Made by a program: the position numbers and the translations under genes. Source: Tenodera sinensis (Eukaryota > Arthropoda > Insecta > Mantodea > Mantidae). From it: DNA of 64,000 bases. Positions 22,640 through 34,350 of the stretch are shown here, piece by piece. The DNA lies in the NCBI GenBank assembly GCA_030765045.1, contig CM060962.1:162523972-162587971 (forward strand). The letters are read 5' to 3'. Every line of letters begins with the position of its first letter. The first letter of the stretch is position 1. Under the pieces are notes generated by a model, which saw nothing but the letters and a program-made list of their open reading frames with translations, was not told the origin of the DNA and did no database searches.

Positions 22640-23020
22640 ATACAATAATTAAATTTTATAAAACAATGGCAAAGCCAGTGATTTTATATGGAACTGAAGC
22701 CTGGGTTGAAATAAAGAAAATGGAAGCTAAGATACAAAGATCTGAAATGAAATTCTTGAAGAATTGAAGGATGTACAAATCTAGACCACATAAATAATGA
22801 TGTGATAAGAACAGAGCTATAAGTGAAATCTATAAATTAAGGAATAAAACACTATAGAAATAATTGGCCATTATATATGGAGAGGATGGACTAAGATAGA
22901 CTTCTGAAAATAGCTTTAGATGATGATGATGATTATTATTATTATTATTTATAAACCAGCAGGGAGAGCATAAATGGACTATGAAAAACGGAACACGCAA
23001 TGGAGTGAAGATAAGATAGA
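22640..23020 (+). pseudogene. RT C-terminal scrap
   Basis: Reads KPVILYGTEAWVEIKKMEAKIQ, EMKFLKN-LKGCTNLDHINND, then AIIYGEDGL. These are the ILYGSETW, KIQ-TEMKFLRRVKGC and WYGHIxRMxE blocks of insect non-LTR RT C-termini, followed by a decayed GRPR-like part after a GAT/ATT repeat at 22921-22950. Stops in frame. Confidence 0.65.
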
Positions 23021-23239
23021 TGGACTTCTTGGCTAAGTCATTTATCGTTTTACGGGTACCCAATGGTTTATTTAGATTCACAACATTGGTCGTATTCATC
23101 AACCGAGTTTTGGTTGCTCCTGTTAATTGTGTAACAACCAATGAGCATGGATAAGACACACGCATGTTCGCGCTGTAATGACGCATTGACTTCGGAGAAA
23201 AAAGCGAAGTGAAATAACTTGCTCCATCATCCCTCTTTT

Positions 23240-23580
23240 ATTGTCCATAAACAATTGGCAGGACAAATGTGTTTTAAGACGCCTCCGTTTTATGCGTTGG
23301 ACAGAGAATAAGGAATAACATGGGTATTGGTTTGCCAGTACTGGAACGCTTGGAAACAGATTCGTATGAACCCCGCTTGAAGTCAAAGTTCCAGATGGAA
23401 TAAGTCCTCCTGTTAAGAGTGGACTCAATCATTTTCTCCACCACTTTACCTACAACAAAATGTGTACCAAAAACTTTTCTGTAATTTGTTATCTCTATTA
23501 GCACAAGTAGGTAGACGAATAAGTTTTTATAACAATAGTTCATAGAAGAGTGGACAGAGAAACTCATGTGAATGTAACAC
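23240..23580 (-). repeat. Family A, old left-end copy
   Basis: On minus, the left end reads a GTTACATTCACATGAGTTTC variant of the shared left block, then blocks resembling the first 200 bp of the family. Strongly diverged and resembles 27680-27870. Confidence 0.5.
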
Positions 23581-23710
23581 AGATTTCTCTAAAAGATGTT
23601 GCGGAACCTTATAAAGACACAGTGCACATTACCATGAACTTCCAAAAGTTTTTGGAAGGTACTTTCTGAAGATTTTGTATTCTTAAGAATGATTCATCCA
23701 ACTTTTGTCT

Positions 23711-23724
23711 GTGGCGCGCGCCAC

Positions 23725-23805
<81 letters not shown>

Positions 23806-23812
23806 GCGCGCG
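23711..23812. repeat. Palindrome plus (CA)n(CG)n alternating tract
   Basis: The 14-bp palindrome GTGGCGCGCGCCAC is followed by about 32 CA units and 11 CG units, giving roughly 87 bp of unbroken purine-pyrimidine alternation. Confidence 0.95.
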
Positions 23813-23814
23813 TA

Positions 23815-24390
23815 CACATCCATTTTGTATTATTTGTTACAGAATTGTTCCAACTGGTAATATTTAAACAAATAGTTGTATCTGTTTTGAAGAAAGGAAA
23901 AATAAATAAATCAGAAGAAATACACGAAGTACCTATTTGAAATGGAAATTTCTATGAACGTTTTTGACCTGTATCTAACAAAGGTATGTGTCTTGAATTT
24001 CTATTGTGGAAGTAAAGGAGTAACGTTGTTGTCTGGTCATTTTGTAAACCTGGGTTCAAGCTGCCTGCCTGAGATTTTTATTCGAGGATTTTTTCTCGAC
24101 GTTTGCAATAAATAGATTTCATATGTTAAGTCATATCCGCATTCATTTTATACTTTCGTTCATCCTGTGATATCTGTCCAGTTTGCAAGTTTATCATTCA
24201 GAGGCATTTAATCACACCCGTAAGTCAGTTTTCAAATGATGGTTTTGATTTCATTAGATCTTAAAGCGTGTAAATGTGAATTGTTGGTTTAAATGTTTAA
24301 TGGAACGCAAATACCTTGTTTATCTCAAGAGATAGTAAAAGTAAACTCATAGTTTTGTGGAGAAGTATTACGATTATATATTTATTTTTA
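23815..24390. other. No recognisable gene
   Basis: A B-box-like GGGTTCAAGC word occurs near 24052. Nothing else seen. Confidence 0.3.
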
Positions 24391-24392
24391 GT

Positions 24393-24551
24393 TTGTTTGT
24401 AGTGTTTAACGTCCGCTTTTACTACATACGGCACCACAGGCGGTGGCACTGATGATACATGCAATGAAGGTGGAGTACCGGTGGAATAGGATGGCAGGGG
24501 AAAACGGAGAACCCGGAGGAAACCCGCCCCAGCGCCGCTTCGTCCACCACA
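24393..24551 (-). repeat. SINE family 1, copy 1 (lacks tRNA head)
   Basis: Plus-strand text GTGTTTAACGTCCGCTTTTA, ACTACATACGGCACCACAGG, ATGATACATG-AATGAAG, GGAGTACCGGTGGAATAGGA and AACGGAGAACCCGGAGGAAA matches 55489-55692, whose far end carries an inverted tRNA-like head. The head is cut off here. Confidence 0.75.
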
Positions 24552-24559
24552 AAACTCCC

Positions 24560-25870
24560 ATTTTTAGGTTGATTTAGTGTTCATCCCGAAGAGTGAATAT
24601 GCTTAAGATCAACAAATTCATCATCATCACTAATCGTTTGAAATGCTTCAGATATGCTATATTCGCATTATATTACCAAACATGATAAACGTCTCCCAGT
24701 GTAACTTGCGAGGCCGTCTTCAAATTTTTTCTTTGGTGATTCTTCTGGTGCTAGTGTATTGAACTACGTGATTTTGCTCTCAAAATGTGCGTGGATGGAT
24801 GTGAGGATGGACAACACCGGTTAAGTTGGCTGATAAATTTAATGAAGACTAATAACTAAGCTATTTGAAGGGAATTGACGACTGTTTGAAGATATAGAAC
24901 TAAACTGTTTCTGAACCTTAGTTTGAGAAATTGTTGCTATTGAAGTATTGTGTTGTTTAACTTCTTACGTATAAATAACGTTCTGGTTTAAAACAACTAG
25001 GTTTCAGGGGGAAAGACGGTGGCTGAAGGATGGAGCACTAGAATGGACAAAAGAGTAGTTCATCGCCCTCTCTATGCAGCTCCTGTAGTGTGACAGGTCT
25101 TTGAGCCTGGAACTGATAGGGACTTCCTCGCGTCTCGGTGCCCTGTAGCCTACTGCTGCCCCTTTACTTCATCCCTTCTTCCTTGGCTTGGACAATGAAG
25201 TGACCTACGTAGATTTAAGTGTACAAGGTGTCCCCCTATGTTGTATAACCCTAACCTTAAATAAAGTAAATGAAGTTATGCAGCACATAAGTAAACATGT
25301 TTAGGAAAAGATCTGTGTGCGTGTTCAAAAGTTCGCTGTGTTAGACGCTAAAGAGGAAATCAAAGCGGCGATAACATAGTCGGATATTTGGGTCATAACT
25401 ATTACAATAAATACGCAATGCAGTGTTAATGAACACATTTGAATACAAAACGAAATTACGTCGCTAATGTTTTTCGGGATGAGAATTTTATTCAAAGGGT
25501 GCTATTCCGTAATTAACGGATTTTACATTTTATACCGCTCTTTTAAATCATCAGACAAAATTTTAATGGGTGTGAATGTTTGTTCCACAAAGGGTGCATT
25601 GCGGAACCAACAAGTCATTTAATATGCTAATTTTAGATGAATATTGTTCAGTTCACGGTTTATAACGCAGCATCCGCATGATCAGTTACATATGGTGCAG
25701 TGAATTTTGCACTACGAACGAATAAGTGTGTGGTGCAATCACAACCGTTACCTCGCTCCACTAACCACTGTGACAGGAATCCCTGGAGTAAACATTATCG
25801 CTGTTGCCTATTTTGCCGTAAACTTGTTCCTCTTTCTCCCCTTCTTACTATTTTCTCTAATACATATTTA
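24560..25870. other. No recognisable feature
   Basis: Two overlapping frames at 25700-25901 have no motif. No repeat match seen. Confidence 0.35.
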
Positions 25871-25877
25871 CATTGGT

Positions 25878-26195
25878 CGTCTCCTTAGCGCAGCGGTATA
25901 GTTGCTTACCAAGTGGGATACCCGGGTTCGATTTCCCCGTGGAAATTTTCTCCCCCTGGGAGACTTGGTCCGGAGTGCACTCATCCTCGTTAGGCCCCTG
26001 AGGGGCCAATTGAGGAGCTACTTGATTGAGAAGTAGCGGTCCCGGGTTGGGAAGACAGCAAATACCGGCCGGGAGGGACCGGGGCGCCGACCACGTTTCA
26101 CCCTCCAGTACTGCGCCCCACTTATGACGTCTGTGATGGGCAGAGGTGAGAGAAGCAGCGACCAGTTGGTAGGCCTTGGCTCGATAGGGCTGTTC
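25878..26195 (+). repeat. tRNA-derived SINE, family 3, copy 1
   Basis: Head: CGTCTCCTTAGCGCAGCGGTA (box A TAGCGCAGCGG) and box B GGGTTCGATTTCC about 40 bp later, as in a pol III promoter. The body shared with 37089-37395 and 43295-43545 includes TCCTCGTTAGGCCCCTGAGG, GGCCAATTGAGGAGCTACTT, GAGAAGTAGCGG, CACCCTCCAGTACTGCGCCC and GTGATGGGCAGAGGTG. Confidence 0.88.
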
Positions 26196-26446
26196 CGACG
26201 CGGGGTAAATTTGTACATATTTGTATAAAGTAAAAGCACTGTATTCTATTAAGGATTGCAGGTCCAGATTTCACCGTAAATAGTTATGAGCTGCCTTTAA
26301 ATAAAAAAAAAAGTTTTACTTTCATTATTGCTTACCATATTACTGTCATAAGCAAGCAATTATATTGCTTTTGTCCCAGAAAGTTCAGTACTGAGGCATC
26401 ACCGGAAATCCCGTTTTGAGTCTCCCTGTATATAAAGAAGCATTTT

Positions 26447-27175
26447 AGCAAAATATACGAGTGTGTGTGTATGTGTTGTATGTTGAGTTTGTCTTTGAAG
26501 AGCCCAACCAAATACCAAACCTGGCATTCAAGTCAGTCATCTCCGCGATACCAAGATGTTGAAGAAAACTCCTCCCACCCCAAACTAACCTTCGTGTGGA
26601 AGAGTTTTTGAATTTTCCGGTTTTCTCATAAGTGTTTCTAATAATTTTTATTAATGTACCAAACGTTTAAGACATTTGTGTGACAAATTTTCTGGATATA
26701 TCTTGTGAAGTCCTCTCGTTCTGAATGACTTTTGTGCAGTTTCTAAACTGTATAAGAGATAAGACAAAATCTTACTACACACAAAATGTAGATCGCGTTT
26801 TAGCACATACTGTATGCATTTTTTGTTTTGGTTTTGTTTAATTTTTTATTTTTTATGGAGTTAAATCTTTTCGAGATATTCCTTGTTATTAGTTTGTATT
26901 TTCAAATACTTACACTTTACTCGAATGGGAAATCATCATTGCTCTTTTTATTTTCTTCCTCTAGTACTCGTGCAAGCAATATGGAATTCTGAAGCCATCT
27001 CATAATCAGAAGCTCTTCAAAAATCTGACTTTCGTTTCACACACTGAATCTTAGAAGGAAATGTAGCTGTGTATGGAAGTATGTCTGGATTGACAGGAAC
27101 TAGCTGGAATAATAAGCTTTTGTAAGAATGTCATTAGAAAATTGAGTAGAGACGGTAATGTGAGTGCAACACATC
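26447..27175 (-). repeat. Family A, diverged near-full copy
   Basis: Minus-strand order of blocks is preserved from the left end (ATGTGTTGCACTCACATTAC at about 27155-27175) through ACAAATAA-like, ATCTACATTTTGTG and GACAAATTTTCTGG counterparts to the GGTTTTCTCATAAG and GGGTGGGAGGAG-type blocks. The right end reaches a short GTGTGTGTGT at 26460. Confidence 0.6.
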
Positions 27176-27205
27176 ATAGTTTTGGAAACATGCTCATGTG
27201 TGACA

Positions 27206-27245
27206 GAGAGAGAGAGGGGGGAGGGGGGGAAGAGAACAGCCTGAC
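27206..27245. repeat. (AG)n / G-rich simple repeat at a family A junction
   Basis: GAGAGAGAGAGGGGGGAGGG text separates two family A copies lying in the same orientation. Confidence 0.8.
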
Positions 27246-27440
27246 TCAAAAATGAAATGCAAAATAAGTACCAAACTTGATGTTCAAGTTGAGTATTTTC
27301 CAAAGATGGGATATGAAGACTTTCAGAAGAATTCCCTCATTCCATACTAGCCTTTACATGGAAAAGCTTTGGACAATTTTTTTTCTCAAAATGTCTTTCA
27401 CGATTTTGATTGAAATGTCATATCTTCGTTGGGAGGAGTT
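27222..27440 (-). repeat. Family A, internal fragment
   Basis: Contains diverged counterparts of GACTCAAAAATGAAA, TACCAAACTTG, TTTCAGAAGAATTCCCTCAT, CTTTACATGGAAA, TTTCTCAAAATG and TTTTGATTGAAATGTCATAT. Confidence 0.65.
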
Positions 27441-27679
27441 TTACATTATAGATCAACGGATCAACCTTAAACTATAGACAAATTTTAGTCCACAAAGAAC
27501 GTACGTCTCTTTAAATACACTATTTATTTCAAATAACTCGTTCTGTGACATCAGCCATATATCCGACATATGCAGTATTACTAACTTGAATTTTTCAGCT
27601 TTTACCATTCTTAAAGTACTGCCGTTATTCAGTTGTTTCTCGTGATTATATAAAAAGTATGAAATTTTAGGCCACCATA

Positions 27680-27870
27680 TAGATACACATGAATATCGAT
27701 TCTGCTTCCTCCATAGCCCTAGTACAATGACGAAATGTGTAATACATATATTTTTCTGCACAGGTTTGTTTCGATTAACATGAAGCTCGTATAAAATAAG
27801 TTTTCGTAAGAATACTTCGTAGTAGCTATATGAAATAAACGGTAGTGGGCAGAGACGTTCATGTAAATGT
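27680..27870 (-). repeat. Family A, old left-end copy
   Basis: The left end (GTTACATTTACATGAACGTC on minus) and inner blocks match 23240-23580 and, more distantly, 57620-57800. Confidence 0.5.
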
Positions 27871-28482
27871 AACGCAATGCACAATGTATATTCTTGACAC
27901 ATTTTCTTGCAGTTATTCTCAAAGAACTCAGAATGCCCATTTTTGTAGGACCGACATGTTCGTTCTTTGTGGGTCTCTTACCTAATTTAGATCGCGTGTC
28001 CAGATTTTAATATGATATTCTAGTATAGAAACTAAGTATATGCTAACAGTTTGAGTGTTAAACATAAGTGGAAGGAATAAAAAAACAAATCTGATGTGTT
28101 GCACTCTAATGACTTTCTCTACTCTTGTACTAACCATTCTTACAAACTCTGAGCCCTATATTTTTGGGGGGTCGGTTGAGATAAACTTTGTAGAAATTAT
28201 CCTAATCCTTATTTCCTTGTAGGTGCAAGGAGGGAATACAGTAGGCTTTGAGTGATAGTCAAATCTTTTAAAACTTTGAAATTTGCACGGCTAAGAAATA
28301 AAAAATGAATAACTGTCTTCCATTTGAGGAAAGTTTAAGTGTTCCAATACTCACACAAATAACAGGGAATATTTCCGAAATGGTTCACTCCACAAAAAAC
28401 TCTTTCGGACATAAATTGTGTGTTTTAACGAGATCCAAATTTTTTGTGCAGTAAGATTTGGTCTATTCTTACGGTTTAGCAC

Positions 28483-28560
28483 TGGGATTCATAGTGGGCG
28501 AAGCGGCGCTGCGGCGGGTATCTTCCAGGTTCTCCGGTTTCCCCCACCATCTCATTCCAC
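28483..28560 (+). repeat. SINE family 1, fragment nested in family A
   Basis: GGGCGAAGCGGCGCTG, CAGGTTCTCCGGTTTCCCCC and ACCATCTCATTCCACCAG are the reverse complement of the corresponding blocks at 24480-24550. Confidence 0.7.
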
Positions 28561-28806
28561 CAGAAAATTCAATATATACATTTTATTTGCCATAAAATAT
28601 CTCAAAGATATGGCATTTTAATAAAAATCGTTAGAGCCATTTTCGAGAGAATCAAAATTTTCGAAAAATTTTCCATGTAAAGAGTAGTTTCGTTGGAGAA
28701 GCTTTCTTCAAAATCTTCGTGTCTCATCCTTGAAAGGTACTAAACTTAAATACCAACTTTGATTTTTAACCGACTTTTCGTTTTTGACTTATGCTGTCCA
28801 GATACT

Positions 28807-28807
<1 letters not shown>

Positions 28808-28875
<68 letters not shown>

Positions 28876-28888
28876 ACACACACACACC
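28808..28888. repeat. (CA)n at the conserved site of family A
   Basis: About 40 CA units with one TA interruption, after GCTGTCCAGATACTGA. Confidence 0.97.
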
Positions 28889-29004
28889 TTTTTCTAAAAA
28901 TTGTTTTTTTATTCAGAACCATATATTTCCGATGAAATCTCTACATCGAATTTTTGGGTGGAATACAATGCTTCTACTTACTATACGTGGTAGAGAAAGT
29001 AAAA

Positions 29005-29930
29005 ATAAATTGCATTACAACTGCAAGAGGCAGTAATACCGGGTGAGCCCTCTCATCCTGCGGATTGGTAACTAGGCAACTGTGTATTTTACGGACTATT
29101 CGAAATCCACGTGTTTACACCACGCTCACCAGCTACGGTGGGGCCCCTGTTTAAAGTGCTGTAGTATCGCAATGGTTAACATGCTGTGGGTCGGAAGCTG
29201 AAATCAGGCCTGCGGCTAAATCAGGTTATTATTCATTTCTGTTTATGTTCAGAGAACGTTTTAGAAAATCATGTGTTTTTTCCAAATGCACTAAAAGGTG
29301 AATGTGCCTATAAATACGAAGTTTGTAAGTTATAACTACAATGTTATTATGGATGTATTTATGATTTTCATTAAAGCATAGGTATTCTAACAAGCAACAA
29401 TTTGTGCTTTCACAAAATTCACAAAATTAAACTAAGTGAAACGATACTTCCAATCCAAACTATCAGTTCTTGTTAAATTTACTAAACACAAAAATCACCT
29501 TTAAGTGGCTGTATTTGAACCTGGGACGTTCACCACTGAAGGCCAATGCGCACACTGTGGCGCTGCGAGAGTAAGTCACTACATGGATAGCAGTGCAAGG
29601 CAGTCAGTCATTTTAGGCCGAGACTGATACAAAGCGACAATGTTTACGGCATAGTTTTTAAAACGCCGGGACTGTATAATCTCTGAATTTCCAGGCTGAG
29701 AAGACCCACCCAGTATGTTGTGTATATTGTATGTACCTATAGTTTCAAAAAAGTAACTCATTCACTCATACATGCTAATATCGGGAGAGCAAAATACCTC
29801 CGAACCGTCTGCGCGGTGTTTTTCCACTGGACGTGTGGAAACACGATAACGCACTGCTGCTGTAAACAAGGTTACTTCTAAATAAGTTTTGCTCTGCGTG
29901 CAGTATTGAGTTGACGGTAATGTGACGTGG
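29005..29930. other. Unassigned; inverted tRNA-like block
   Basis: At 29505-29580 the minus strand contains CCCAGGTTCAAATAC (B-box-like) preceded by a possible head, so a degraded SINE is likely. No gene recognised. Confidence 0.3.
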
Positions 29931-29939
29931 TTCAGTTAA

Positions 29940-31050
29940 CACGAGTAATTTATTACTTTCTCCTGTACCTAGTCACAAAGTGTATGGCTCAGCATGTTTT
30001 TTTACTGTACAGCGTGTATTTATTTATGATTTCTGTGTTAACTCAGTCAGCTCGCCAAGTGAAAGTACGACACGCAGAAAGATTCCCAGGTGTAAAAGCT
30101 CCTGGCCCTACAGTAATCCATGAATTTTACAATACATTTCAGGCCATAGGAAGTGCCTAAAAGATCCCGTACGGTTCTTACCAGGACCCCCCCCCCCAAA
30201 AAAAAAGAGAGAGAGAGAGAGGAAAAACGAAAAGAAAAATCAGACGACATTGGTCACTGTTTGGAGCATTCCCCCCATAAATCGCTTAAGCTTCTTTCAC
30301 AACAGCTAGACACTTATGGCTCTGTGGCAACAGTAATTAAACTGCTAAAACCATATCAAATAACTGTAGCACTTGCTCCAACCAGGTGATCCTGTAATTA
30401 AGGACACATGTTGTGAGTGGGGTCTCAATAGTGATGCAATGGTGAAATAGACCCACATTTTATATTTTCTATGGACCATGATTGGTTCCACCTTCATGGA
30501 TATGCGTTAACACAGAATAATAGTTATTGGAGCTCTGAGAAACCTAATATTGTTCATGAAATACCCCTTCATGACGAAAAAATTGGTATCTGGTGCACCA
30601 TTAGCTTTTTTTTAGAGAATTAACGACAGGGAGTGTGATTTTGCCTTTTTTCAACGAGAATCTGCAACAGCTCATACGGCCAATCTTTCGCTGTGAACAA
30701 TTGAAAATGTGTTTCAGGATAGAATTATTAGTAGCGATTTATGGACCCCTCGGTTCCCTGATCTAAACCCCTGCGATTTCTATCTCTGGGGGACCTTAAA
30801 ACATAAAGTATATAAGACAAACCCACACACCTTGGAAGAAGTAAAACAAAATATTCGCCGTGAAATTGCCAGTATTTCTCAATGTGAACTACGGCGAGTC
30901 GTGGATAATTTCCTAAAGAGGTGCCAAACATATATGGACAACGACGGTAGCCAGTTTCAGCGCCTCCTTGTATGGTTTCATACGCGCCTTTCTGCGATAG
31001 CGGCATACGGTAACCAAAATGTGCCTAACTCTACGAGTAACTTGATGTAG
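29940..31050 (+). pseudogene. Mariner/IS630-like transposase pseudogene
   Basis: The DNA-binding half reads VKVRHAERFPGVKAPGPTVI, HEFYNTFQAIGSA, then after a stop KRSRTVLT and, beyond a C/A/AG-rich insertion at 30188-30230, DDIGHCLEHSPHKSLKLLSQ with QLDTYGSVATVIKLL. The catalytic half retains WFHLHGYALTQNNSYWSSEK, PNIVHEIPLHDEKIG and WCTIS. A 113-codon open end (30709-31050) carries LWTPRFPDLNPCDFYLWGTL, the block with the third catalytic Asp, and HTLEEVKQNIRREIASI. It would normally be a cut-and-paste DDE transposase of about 350 residues. Stops and frameshifts in the middle make it inactive. Inverted termini not located. Confidence 0.78.
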
Positions 31051-31059
31051 AAAACTATT

Positions 31060-33330
31060 CAAATAGTCTATGTGGATGTGCGTCTGTTCCCTATTTCCTG
31101 AAATCCTACTCTCTCTGAGGTGGACGTAACTTTTGAGTTTAGTTATCCATTAATTTCTGTTTAACTTTCTCACAAGTTTTCAGAATATGTAAAAAAGTAT
31201 GGAATTGTACTTTGGTTGTGCTCTATACGGAAAATAAGCTCTTACACATAATATAAAAGCGTAAAAAATAAGTCTTAATTCATTATTGATACCTGAACCA
31301 TTAATGCTTCACTAACATTAAATGTATCAACCTCAGCTTTGAAAAAAATTCATTCTCTTTATTATTTAAATTCATATATTTTAAAAAAGTAAATTATTAC
31401 TGTATGTGATTTAAGTACACTGATTGTATATGCTTCCAAATCAAGATATGATAATATTGTGGAAACTTCAGCAGCCCATACCCTTAATTTCGCGGATAAA
31501 ATCCTGAAAATTTGCATTATTGTGACTGTAAAATACATAATATGCAAATCTAGAGCTAACTTATAATAAACCGTTAACCACTGAGCATTTATTTCCTTCC
31601 ATCTTCCTTGTTTACCTCTTATGCATCTTGCCTAAAATTATATTTCAAGAAGTATTAACAATAGAACTTCTTGAACCACTTAAAAAGAAAAAAGCATTAA
31701 TCCACAGCGTGCAGTTCATTAAGTGTGCAAGGAGTAAATAAACGTGTATAAATATCAATGACGTATTAACTTCATTGATCTAAAACCGTTCCAAGTAGGT
31801 ATTAGTAGGTATAACGTGAATCAGTCGCTCCTATGTTTCTGTACTTACACTGCTACTACGAAATTAAATAGTTATAAGATTATCTGAAAATATCACTCCA
31901 CTTATAATAAAAAAATGACCTCTTCTGCAGCAACGACCTTTTTGTTTTCATTTATATGTCGCCATTGACATCTAACGTCATAATCGGCCACTTTACCTTT
32001 GGAACAATCATAATTGTTCATAGACAATGATGCTCACTCGTTTTCTATCCTGTTAATTTTTGGGTTTGTTTACTTTGGTTTTTTAACATTAAATTCACAC
32101 ACAGAAACACATGTCTACTCTGACTCATACTCCAGACTTCAGGGAAGACAGGGAATTTGGGAATAAACCTTGCTAAAGAATAATTCTCATCCTCCCTAAA
32201 TTCCCATTATAGTCTTTGGGGTTCTAAACAGGTGGTTTTAGTTGCATAGTCGCCTTTCTGTACCACCTTGCTATTTCTGTCGCTCTCTAGACGAAACTTT
32301 GGTTTGCAGTTTGAAATATCCAATCCGGCATTTACCTGAGAACTGAAGGAAACTATGAAAAAATACCACCCAAATTGGCGGATTCTGGAAATTTGAATGC
32401 GTGTCCTGAATGCGAGTCACTGCCTGAGCCATCTGGCTCGATATCACAGACAGTAATGCAAAGGAACAATAGAAGGGTTTAAATTCAATATGCTGGGGTA
32501 GATCCGAAAGTAGAATTGAAACAAAAATTATTCTCTGTACACGTTTCGTCGAGGTACCTTGTGATCGAGTGGTTTGGAGCTACTCATTTTGTATAAAAGG
32601 GAAAAGTTAATCTACTTATAATAATTAGCCAAAACTTGGCTGCCACTTCAACTGAGCTGATAGTCGTTATACCACTCAGCTATTTGGTAGTTGGTATCTC
32701 AGTTCTCTTTAAGTAATTCTAATCTAAGCTCGCGGTTATGTCCTCAAGTTGTGTTGTACAGATTTGTATACTATTAATTTGTTTCAATGATTAATGACTA
32801 TGCAAAATTATAATACCTTAGTAGGTTCATATTTTAAAGGATATAGCGCCCAACTGAATCACAAACTTTTTGCTCAGTTGAAACCAATCAGCTTATATTA
32901 TGCCCAATGGTGCACTAGCACACGCTTAGTAAAATGGATTTCCAAAATGAGATACAAATAAACACTCAATAATGGACATTGCTGATGTTTTATACTGCTA
33001 GTTCTGACTGACAGCTGCGTAAAATAAGAACTAGTTATTTCAGGTAGTGATGACGTGCCAATAAGTGGATTACCAAAGCGGTTTCCCTGCCTCTTCACTC
33101 GTTAAAATGAGAGGGAACTGCTCTCCTCAATGTTCAGCAAGAACTTTTCGACAAGCTCATCAATAACTAAATGAGCAAAGCCCACTTCAGCTCTTGAAAG
33201 ACGAGGTGGAGGAGAAACTTGCTAATAGCATTCCTTGCAATCGACCATTGATTTTAGAGGAAGATTTGTACCTTAGCTCTGGATGCAAACTGGATTAGTG
33301 TCCCTCACACGTTGAATATTAGTTAAATTA
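31060..33330. other. Largely unrecognised AT-rich stretch
   Basis: Possible inverted tRNA-like words lie near 32390-32460 (minus GATGGCTCAGGCAGTGA) and 32650-32690. No gene recognised. Confidence 0.3.
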
Positions 33331-33534
33331 GGGTATCTTTATGCGTGTTGAAAAAAAAAATACATTGCACTCATATGCAGACATGCTTCATTACACATTT
33401 CATTGTGGGTAGAAGAGGAATTCCGTGGTGTGTCTGCCTTGTTCAGCACATTAACTACCCTAGTATGCCACTTAACGCAGCAGTAGGGGATCGCCCGTAT
33501 CTATCTTCTATACTCTTCTCTATCCCTGGACATA

Positions 33535-33680
33535 TTTCGAAGTTGATAGACTCATTCAATAAGTCCCGAGTTCGACTCTCGGTTACCTGGATATATCCGG
33601 GGTTTTCTCTTATACTGAGAAGACGAATTTTGGGTATGACGTGGACCTATCAACTCATTCTATAGACGATCTATTGTGCC
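33535..33680 (+). repeat. tRNA-derived SINE head (family undetermined)
   Basis: TTGATAGACTCATTCAATAA followed by CCGAGTTCGACTCTCGG, a good B box with flanking complementary bases, then a CCTGGATATATCCGGGGTTT body. Confidence 0.5.
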
Positions 33681-33970
33681 TATGCTGCTGGTAGGGCGCC
33701 CCCAGGAAGAGAGAGATGACGTGAGAGGATACTAAAGGTGGTGGGAGATGAGAAAGGACAACAGCAGAGGGCAGGGTCCCTAAAGGCTATACATCGCAGC
33801 TCCCCGATGGCGGCCCATACAACCATCTCCGCCCCCCCCCCCCCGGGGCCTACACATTTCCTGTGGGGCCCAGGACAAGAAGACCTCTCCCGATCCGGAG
33901 GACGAGAATTTGCTGAGGGCAAATTACCTGGCGTTTACACCAAAGCTCTCGACGACACTAAGAATCCTGA
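33680..33970 (+). repeat. GC-rich interspersed repeat D, copy 2
   Basis: Matches the reverse complement of 15165-15410. Contains a C12-14 run at about 33832-33844. It may be the body of the SINE whose head lies at 33535. The 85-codon frame here is unlikely to be a gene because the other copy does not preserve it. Confidence 0.6.
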
Positions 33971-34049
33971 AATAAGCAACCAGGATGGAATGTAAAGTGA
34001 GGTGAAATAGAGGAACAGGAAACTCGGGGATGCAGTTATCCTTCCCAGC

Positions 34050-34180
34050 ATTCGCCTAGCGATCCGAAGAAACCCCTGAAGAAAACTCATGAGTCGGAAA
34101 GTTCTGCCACAGGAATCGAGCCCACGACTTCCAGAATGCAGGCCAGAGACATTATCACTTGAGCTATCCCGCTCGTAATG
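34050..34180 (-). repeat. tRNA-derived SINE (inverted)
   Basis: On minus: GAGCGGGATAGCTCAAGTGA (box A TAGCTCAAGTGA) and GGGCTCGATTCCTGTGGCAG (box B) about 45 bases apart, followed by a body TTTCTTCAGGGG. Too diverged for a working tRNA. Confidence 0.55.
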
Positions 34181-34282
34181 TTGGGTAATTCTAACCTAGG
34201 ATTCCGGGCCCATTTGAGCATCATTTCAACTTCGTTCATTCGCAGTACCGTATGACCTACCCGGTTAAAACACGTTAAACTT

Positions 34283-34350
34283 AAGAAGAATGGAGGAAAC
34301 CTAATCGATATTGAGGCGTCTTAAAGCGGGCCACTATAACTTTAAAATCC
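34283..34350 (+). repeat. 68-bp direct repeat, left copy
   Basis: From AAGAAGAATGGAGG to CTTTAAAATCC. Differs from 35064-35131 at two positions that I can see. Immediately flanks the transposon at 34351-35063. Confidence 0.95.

Larger units (their letters stand above)
28090..29004 (+). repeat. Family A, full-length copy with nested SINE
   Basis: Left end GATGTGTTGCACTC then GACTTTCTCTACTCTTG (28111). All internal blocks are present, with the conserved CA array at 28808-28888. Right end GGGTGGAATACAAT, CTATACGTGGTAGAGAAAGT at 29000. About 80 bp of unrelated SINE family 1 sequence interrupts it at 28483-28560. Confidence 0.85.

Noticed and set aside
33680..33995. 80-85-codon ORFs with proline-rich peptides on both strands
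   Set aside because: They lie on repeat D, whose other copy does not keep these frames.
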